Under the pieces are notes generated by a model. It had not been told where the DNA came from. It worked only from the letters and a program-made list of their open reading frames with translations, and ran no database searches. The position numbers and the translations under genes are program-made. Below are positions 1 to 5,266 of a DNA stretch of 8,125 nt, piece by piece; the stretch's first letter is position 1; the number at the start of each line of letters is the position of its first letter. Source of the DNA: an uncultured Capnocytophaga sp. (GTDB taxonomy: Bacteria; Bacteroidota; Bacteroidia; Flavobacteriales; Flavobacteriaceae); the NCBI RefSeq assembly GCF_938029845.1, contig NZ_CALHGG010000110.1:1-8125 (forward strand). The letters are read 5' to 3'.

Positions 1-1890
1 AATGAAGTCCTCCACAATGAGGAAGTAGCCAGGGTAGCCTGTTTTTTCTATGATAGAAAGCTCAAAATCAATGCGATCGCGTATTTCCTCGGTGAGTTCC
101 TTATAGCGCTTCTCTGCTCCTAAGTAAGTGAGGTGGCGAAGGTATTTGTTCTCTCCCTTTTTTCCAGTAGGATCGTCTTCCACTTGGAACTCCTTGGGTA
201 TGTCAAACTTAGGAAGGAGGATATTGCGTGCTAGCTCATAGGGTTCTATTTTGTTTATAATCTCCTCAATAGAGAGAATGGCTTGGGGGATATCCTTGAA
301 CAATTCCTTCATCTGCTCGGAAGATTTGAAATAATACTCCTCATTGGCAAGTCCATAGCGAAATCCTCGTCCATGACCTATAGGAGTAGCCTGTTTCTCT
401 CCATCCTTTACACAGAGCAAAATATCATGAGCATTGGCATCTTTTGGACTGATATAATAAGTGTTATTGGTAGCTACCAATTTCATTCCATGCTTTTGAG
501 TCAACTGAATCAGTACGGCATTAGCACGGTTCTCGTCTTCTTGGCCATGCCTTATAATTTCTATATAAAAATCCTCTTGGAACTGTTCTTTCCACCACAA
601 TAGGGCTTCTTCAGCTTGTTTTTCTCCCTGATTAAGAATTTTGGAAGGGATTTCACCATATAGGTTCCCTGAAAGTACAATGATATTTTTCTTATATTGT
701 TCTACTATCTTCTTATCTATACGAGGTACATAGTAAAATCCCTTAGTATAGGCAATAGAAGCCATTTTGATAAGGTTTTGATAGCCCTCTTTGTCTTTGG
801 CTAAAAATACGACTTGATAACCGTTGTCCTTTTTGCTTCTATCCAAATGATTTTCACAGATGTAAAATTCACAACCTATAATAGGTTTGATAATGGGTAG
901 GGGAGCGGGTTCCCCATTTTCTTGTGCTTTGGCATTTTTAGCTTTGGCTTCTTTGTTATATTTAGAGACTTCTTTTATAAACTGGAAAGCCCCCATCATA
1001 TTACCATGGTCGGTTAGGGCAACAGCGGGCATCTGTCCTTCGCCAGTGGCTTTGACTAAGTCGGCAATGGAAGCAGTAGATTGTAATACGGAGAATTGGG
1101 TATGGTTGTGTAGGTGAGCAAAAGGAGCTGACTCCAGTAAGGCTAGGTTTTCAGCCAACTGGGCAGAGGAGAGAGCAGTATCTTCTTTTTTGCTTTTAAG
1201 TTTTTCGGATGCAGCTTTAAGGTTGATATGTTGTAATCCCCAAAGTGCTACAGGAGTGGTATACTTCTCTTGGATAAGAGCCATGGACTCTTGGGAGAGT
1301 TGCTCAAAGGAGAAACCTTCCCCCCTGCGGATAAGTTCAAAGAAACAGCGAGCGGTCGCCTCCACATCGGCTGTTGCATTGTGAGCTTCGGCAAAGGGAG
1401 CCCCAAATAAAAACTGATGGAGTTCTGTAAGGCTTGGGTACTTGAACTTGCCTCCTTTACCTCCTTCTATTTTACAGAGTTCAGCGGTGATTTCGGTACA
1501 GGTGTCCAAAACAGGAAGTTCTCCCAAACGGGTAGTTACCCCATAACGGTAGAACTCAGCCCCCATGATATTGATATCAAAGCCAATATTTTGGCCTACT
1601 ATATATTGAGTTTTGCTTAGAGCTTTCTCAAATTCTTCAAATACATGATGGATACTTACCCCTTGCTCTGTGGCTAGCTCTGTGGATATACCATGGATAC
1701 GTTCTGCATCGTAAGGGATGGTAAAGTCATCGGGGGTAATGAGAAAGTCCTTATGCTCCACAAGCATCCCTTGCGCATCGTGTAATTGCCAAGCAATCTG
1801 TACGGCACGAGGCCAATTTTCACTATCAGAGAGGGGGGCATTGTAGTTGCGAGGAAGCCCTGTGGTTTCGGTATCAAAAATCAAATACAT
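1..1890 (-). CDS. dnaE: DNA polymerase III alpha subunit with fused N-terminal 3'-5' exonuclease (C-terminus beyond left edge)
   Basis: This is the replicative polymerase subunit, with a proofreading exonuclease fused at its N-terminus. The frame is open without interruption for 630 codons from the ATG at 1890 to the left edge, so the gene is 3'-partial. Residues 1-185 form a DEDD-type (DnaQ-like) exonuclease: Exo I is D6/E8 in FDTETTG, Exo II is N101/D105 in GQNIGFD, and Exo III is H170/D175 in AHNATAD. A linker runs to about residue 254. The PHP domain follows, with HLHNHTQFS at 259-267 and TDHGNMMGAF at 293-302. From about residue 550 the palm region begins (TGYPGYFLIVEDFI at the edge); the catalytic aspartates would lie outside the window. 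Some PHP metal ligands appear replaced (see findings). Flavobacterial DnaE is known to be long, about 1,400-1,500 residues, and to begin with such a domain. No Shine-Dalgarno is seen. The gene lies beyond the groL terminator and should have its own promoter. Confidence 0.96.
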   Translation of the reverse strand, partial: MYLIFDTETTGLPRNYNAPLSDSENWPRAVQIAWQLHDAQGMLVEHKDFLITPDDFTIPYDAERIHGISTELATEQGVSIHHVFEEFEKALSKTQYIVGQNIGFDINIMGAEFYRYGVTTRLGELPVLDTCTEITAELCKIEGGKGGKFKYPSLTELHQFLFGAPFAEAHNATADVEATARCFFELIRRGEGFSFEQLSQESMALIQEKYTTPVALWGLQHINLKAASEKLKSKKEDTALSSAQLAENLALLESAPFAHLHNHTQFSVLQSTASIADLVKATGEGQMPAVALTDHGNMMGAFQFIKEVSKYNKEAKAKNAKAQENGEPAPLPIIKPIIGCEFYICENHLDRSKKDNGYQVVFLAKDKEGYQNLIKMASIAYTKGFYYVPRIDKKIVEQYKKNIIVLSGNLYGEIPSKILNQGEKQAEEALLWWKEQFQEDFYIEIIRHGQEDENRANAVLIQLTQKHGMKLVATNNTYYISPKDANAHDILLCVKDGEKQATPIGHGRGFRYGLANEEYYFKSSEQMKELFKDIPQAILSIEEIINKIEPYELARNILLPKFDIPKEFQVEDDPTGKKGENKYLRHLTYLGAEKRYKELTEEIRDRIDFELSIIEKTGYPGYFLIVEDFI

Positions 1891-1974
1891 AGGAAAAGGT
1901 TTTTAGATGGTTGATAATGAATATTATAGGTTAAAGTATTGATTATTAATGTTATAAAAGATATGTTTCAAGAA

Positions 1975-1982
1975 CAAAAATA
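1975..1982 (-). promoter_or_regulatory. Possible -7 element of the dnaE promoter (TATTTTTG)
   Basis: On the minus strand this reads TATTTTTG, a full match to the Bacteroidota -7 consensus TAnnTTTG. It lies about 85 nt upstream of the dnaE ATG and downstream of the groL terminator, where a dnaE promoter is needed. The usual -33 TTG is not clear: the best counterpart about 18 nt further upstream is only CTGG. The motif is short and the region is A/T-rich, so chance is a real alternative. Confidence 0.4.
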
Positions 1983-2039
1983 GTACATTTTTTCGAATCT
2001 CCAGCTTTATTAGTGTGAATAATTTGTTAAAAATAAAAG

Positions 2040-2070
2040 AAAAAACCCGCCAATAATCGGCGGGTTTTTT
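2040..2070 (-). terminator. Rho-independent terminator after groL
   Basis: A perfect GC-rich stem, CCCGCC (2046-2051) with GGCGGG (2059-2064), closes a 7-nt loop and is extended by six A:T pairs on each side (2040-2045 with 2065-2070). On the minus strand the stem is followed by a U-rich run. It begins 17 nt past the groL stop codon, so it most likely ends the chaperonin transcript. The A/T flanks are symmetric, so it could work in both directions, but no plus-strand gene needs it. Confidence 0.92.
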
Positions 2071-2087
2071 AGAATATTTATGATATA

Positions 2088-3728
<1,641 letters not shown>

Positions 3729-3749
3729 TTAATTATTAAGTTTAATTAT

Positions 3750-4289
3750 TTAAGCGATTTGAACAATTCTACACTTTTCACATAAGGGATAGGTAGTTAT
3801 AAAATCCTTGATTTGTTCTTTGGCTTCTGCAAAATTTCCTTTTATATAGAAATATAAGGCTGTATCTTTACTGCCTTCATGATATGAAGTTAGTACCAAA
3901 ACATCTTTTAAAATTTCACAGACAGTGTCAAAAACTACATTGATATCAGAAGTCTCATATACTTCTTTAGGTAAATCAGTACCATTTACATAAAGTCCTA
4001 AACCTTCTAAAGAGCCTATCTCTTGGGAGAAATTCTCATTATATAGCTTAGAGCCTTTTGGAATACCAATATCTTCCAACTTTTGTAGTAATTTCTCCAC
4101 TGCATTAGCAGTATCATTAAGAGAGATTTCTATATCGCAGTACTCTATTTCTCCCTCTTTGGACATGAGAGTACCACCACCTGAGGTTTCTCCTAGATCT
4201 TCTTTGGAGAGAAACTCATCTATAATGTCCTCTAGATCATGTCTGTCAAAAGGTTGTAACTTTGCATTTAGTTGTAAAGTGTAGAACAT
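3750..4289 (-). CDS. Uncharacterised 179-aa protein encoded between groS and groL; possible tandem ferredoxin-like fold
   Basis: I cannot assign a function. The acidic protein has no signal peptide or membrane segment, so it is probably cytosolic. By eye its predicted secondary structure is a repeated beta-alpha-beta-beta-alpha-beta unit: residues 2-84 (strands about 2-9, 33-42, 47-57, 79-84; helices about 17-28, 60-74) and 95-178 (strands about 95-102, 130-137, 143-150, 173-178; helices about 115-129, 152-167). That suggests two ferredoxin-like halves. Motifs that look constrained are SGGGTLM (36-42), EYCDIEISL (49-57), IPKGSKLY (76-83), LYVNGTDLP (99-107) and the C-terminal PLCEKCRIVQIA, whose C170-x2-C173 pair could bind metal or be redox active. 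It starts 17 nt after groS and ends 33 nt before groL, so co-transcription is likely. Two sampled 60-base stretches are 28-33% GC, lower than groL. A chaperonin-linked role is only an inference from position; it could equally be an unrelated insertion. Confidence 0.88.
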   Translation of the reverse strand: MFYTLQLNAKLQPFDRHDLEDIIDEFLSKEDLGETSGGGTLMSKEGEIEYCDIEISLNDTANAVEKLLQKLEDIGIPKGSKLYNENFSQEIGSLEGLGLYVNGTDLPKEVYETSDINVVFDTVCEILKDVLVLTSYHEGSKDTALYFYIKGNFAEAKEQIKDFITTYPLCEKCRIVQIA

Positions 4290-4306
4290 AATTTGTTATA
4301 TTTAGA

Positions 4307-4591
4307 TTATCCCAAGATACCTAACAAATCGTTCTCTCTCATGATGAGGTAAGTCTTACCTTCCAATTTTAGTTCTGTACCTGCATATTTTCCATAAAGA
4401 ACAGTATCACCTACTTTTACAGTAATAGGATTTTCTTTGGTTCCTGCTCCTACAGCTACGATTTTTCCTTTTTGAGGTTTTTCTTGAGCAGTATCAGGAA
4501 TAATAATACCAGAAGCGGTAGTAGTTTCTGCTGGTGCTGGTTCTACAAGCACTCTATCAGCTAACGGTTTTAATTTTACACTCATATTCAT
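4307..4591 (-). CDS. groS: Co-chaperonin GroES (Hsp10)
   Basis: This is the heptameric lid that closes the GroEL folding chamber. The protein follows the family throughout: [11 protein letters not shown] at the N-terminus, the mobile loop around residues 19-36 with the GroEL-contacting hydrophobic tripeptide I29-I31 in [25 protein letters not shown] in the core, and [13 protein letters not shown] at the end. The longest reading starts at 4591 ([10 protein letters not shown], 94 aa). An in-frame ATG at 4585 would give MSVKLKPL (92 aa), closer to the usual flavobacterial start, and may be the real one; neither has a Shine-Dalgarno. It is the first gene of the groS-orf-groL cluster. Upstream is a sigma-54-like promoter (4619-4634), and there is no CIRCE operator, so control by HrcA is not suggested. 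Confidence 0.97.
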   Translation of the reverse strand: MNMSVKLKPLADRVLVEPAPAETTTASGIIIPDTAQEKPQKGKIVAVGAGTKENPITVKVGDTVLYGKYAGTELKLEGKTYLIMRENDLLGILG

Positions 4592-4618
4592 TTATTTTTG
4601 TAAATCTATTTTTCTCTA

Positions 4619-4634
4619 AGCATAAAGTGTGCCA
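4619..4634 (-). promoter_or_regulatory. Sigma-54-type (-24/-12) promoter candidate for the groS-orf-groL operon
   Basis: The minus strand reads TGGCACACTTTATGCT. Against the sigma-54 consensus TGGCACG-N4-TTGCW it keeps the invariant GG (-24) and GC (-12) at correct spacing and differs at two positions. The predicted transcription start is near 4608, giving a 17-nt leader to the ATG at 4591 or 23 nt to that at 4585. It lies in the 76-bp gap between the CYTH gene and groS. No activator binding site was recognised, and no clear TAnnTTTG promoter competes with it in this gap. Confidence 0.55.
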
Positions 4635-4667
4635 TTTAGGCAAATATGTCAAATTGTCAGTATTGGT

Positions 4668-5147
4668 TTATGCGATCCAATGTTTATAAGGGAGTTGGCT
4701 TAGAGCACTATTGTAGTAGCGAGGTTCAGAGGTAACTTCAGTTCCCAACCAATCAGGTTTTTCAAAAGCCTGTGCCACATTGGTAAGTTCTATTTCAGCG
4801 ATGATAAGTCCCTCATTTTCACCATGAAATATGTCTACTTCATATAGTGAATCACCTACCCATACCTCATAGCGAGTTTTCTCAATAGGGGAGGGCTCGC
4901 ATAAAGGCAATAGGGCATGTACATCGGAAGGGGTAATTTCTTTCTCCCATTCGAATCGGCTAGCACCATTCTCTTCACTCTTTCCTTTGACAGTGAGGTA
5001 GCCTTTTTCCCCTTTAAGGCGTACACGTACCGTTCTTGAAGGGTCAGTATTAAGAAAGGCCTGCACAATAGGGGTGCTTCTGTGTGCTTGTGCTATGAAA
5101 TCGGTGTTTTTGACTAAGAATTTGCGTTCAATTTCTTTCAATGCCAT
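4668..5147 (-). CDS. CYTH-domain protein, probable inorganic triphosphatase (TTM family)
   Basis: This is a short, single-domain CYTH protein (159 aa). The family forms a beta-barrel tunnel that binds triphosphate compounds with divalent metal. The signature ExExK is E5-I-E7-R-K9 at the N-terminus. Other expected charged positions are R41 and R43 (VRVRLKG), K54 and K56 (LTVKGKS), R64 with E66/E68 (SRFEWEKEI), K90 and R92 (EKTRYEV), D105 (EVDIFHG), E118 and E120 (IAEIEL) and the PRYYNS motif at 142-147. Length and layout match stand-alone bacterial members such as the Nitrosomonas europaea and Clostridium thermocellum enzymes, which hydrolyse inorganic tripolyphosphate; the substrate here is inferred. 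Class IV adenylate cyclase is a less likely alternative. The ATG at 5147 places ExExK at the very N-terminus, as expected. The gene is 105 nt downstream of sbcC; TATCTTTA just upstream is a weak promoter candidate. No terminator is visible before groS. Confidence 0.9.
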   Translation of the reverse strand: MALKEIERKFLVKNTDFIAQAHRSTPIVQAFLNTDPSRTVRVRLKGEKGYLTVKGKSEENGASRFEWEKEITPSDVHALLPLCEPSPIEKTRYEVWVGDSLYEVDIFHGENEGLIIAEIELTNVAQAFEKPDWLGTEVTSEPRYYNSALSQLPYKHWIA

Positions 5148-5189
5148 AGTTTTTTAATTTTTTGTAAAGATATAACTGACAAATAGACA

Positions 5190-5266
5190 CTCTGTAGTCA
5201 GAGGCAGAGATCAGTAGTCAGAAATCAGACACTGATAACTGACTGCTGATAACTAACTACTGATAA
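5190..5266. repeat. Heptad-spaced CAG/CTG inverted repeat array at the sbcC 3' end
   Basis: CAG occurs at 5205, 5212, 5219 and 5226, exactly every 7 bases, preceded by one at 5199. It then switches to CTG at 5232, 5239, 5246 and 5260, again on a 7-base grid, with CTA filling the 5253 slot. The two halves are near reverse complements. Within the right half a 14-base unit repeats (CTGATAACTGACTG at 5232, CTGATAACTAACTA at 5246). The array occupies much of the gap between sbcC and the CYTH gene and runs into the last codons of sbcC, covering its TAG stop. A smaller hairpin, CTCTG-TAGT-CAGAG, lies at 5190-5203. Its function is unknown. Confidence 0.8.
5210..5250 (-). other. Long hairpin directly after the sbcC stop codon
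   Basis: The outer stem pairs 5210-5221 (ATCAGTAGTCAG) with 5239-5250 (CTGACTGCTGAT) with one mismatch on the minus-strand RNA. A 2x2 internal loop leads to an inner stem, ATCAG (5224-5228) with CTGAT (5232-5236), closed by a 3-nt loop. It starts 2 nt after the sbcC TAG on the transcript. It has no GC-rich core and no U-tract, so it is not a normal intrinsic terminator. It could protect or attenuate the mRNA between sbcC and the CYTH gene, or form a cruciform in DNA. Confidence 0.6.

Noticed and set aside
73..80. GCGATCGC palindrome resembling the cyanobacterial HIP1 element
   Set aside because: It is a single copy inside dnaE, explained by ordinary codons for an RDR stretch.
283..1877. Plus-strand and alternative minus-strand frames within the dnaE region
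   Set aside because: The uninterrupted 630-codon dnaE frame carries all expected motifs; the others are by-products of its codon use.
4601..4608. TAGATTTA on the minus strand as a housekeeping -7 promoter element for groS
   Set aside because: It misses the final G, has no -33 partner, and would leave almost no leader before the start codon.
4592..4667. CIRCE operator upstream of groS
   Set aside because: I looked for the TTAGCACTC / GAGTGCTAA inverted repeat on both strands of this gap and did not find it.
5190..5250. Intrinsic terminator after sbcC
   Set aside because: The hairpins there are not GC-rich and are not followed by a U-run on the minus-strand transcript.
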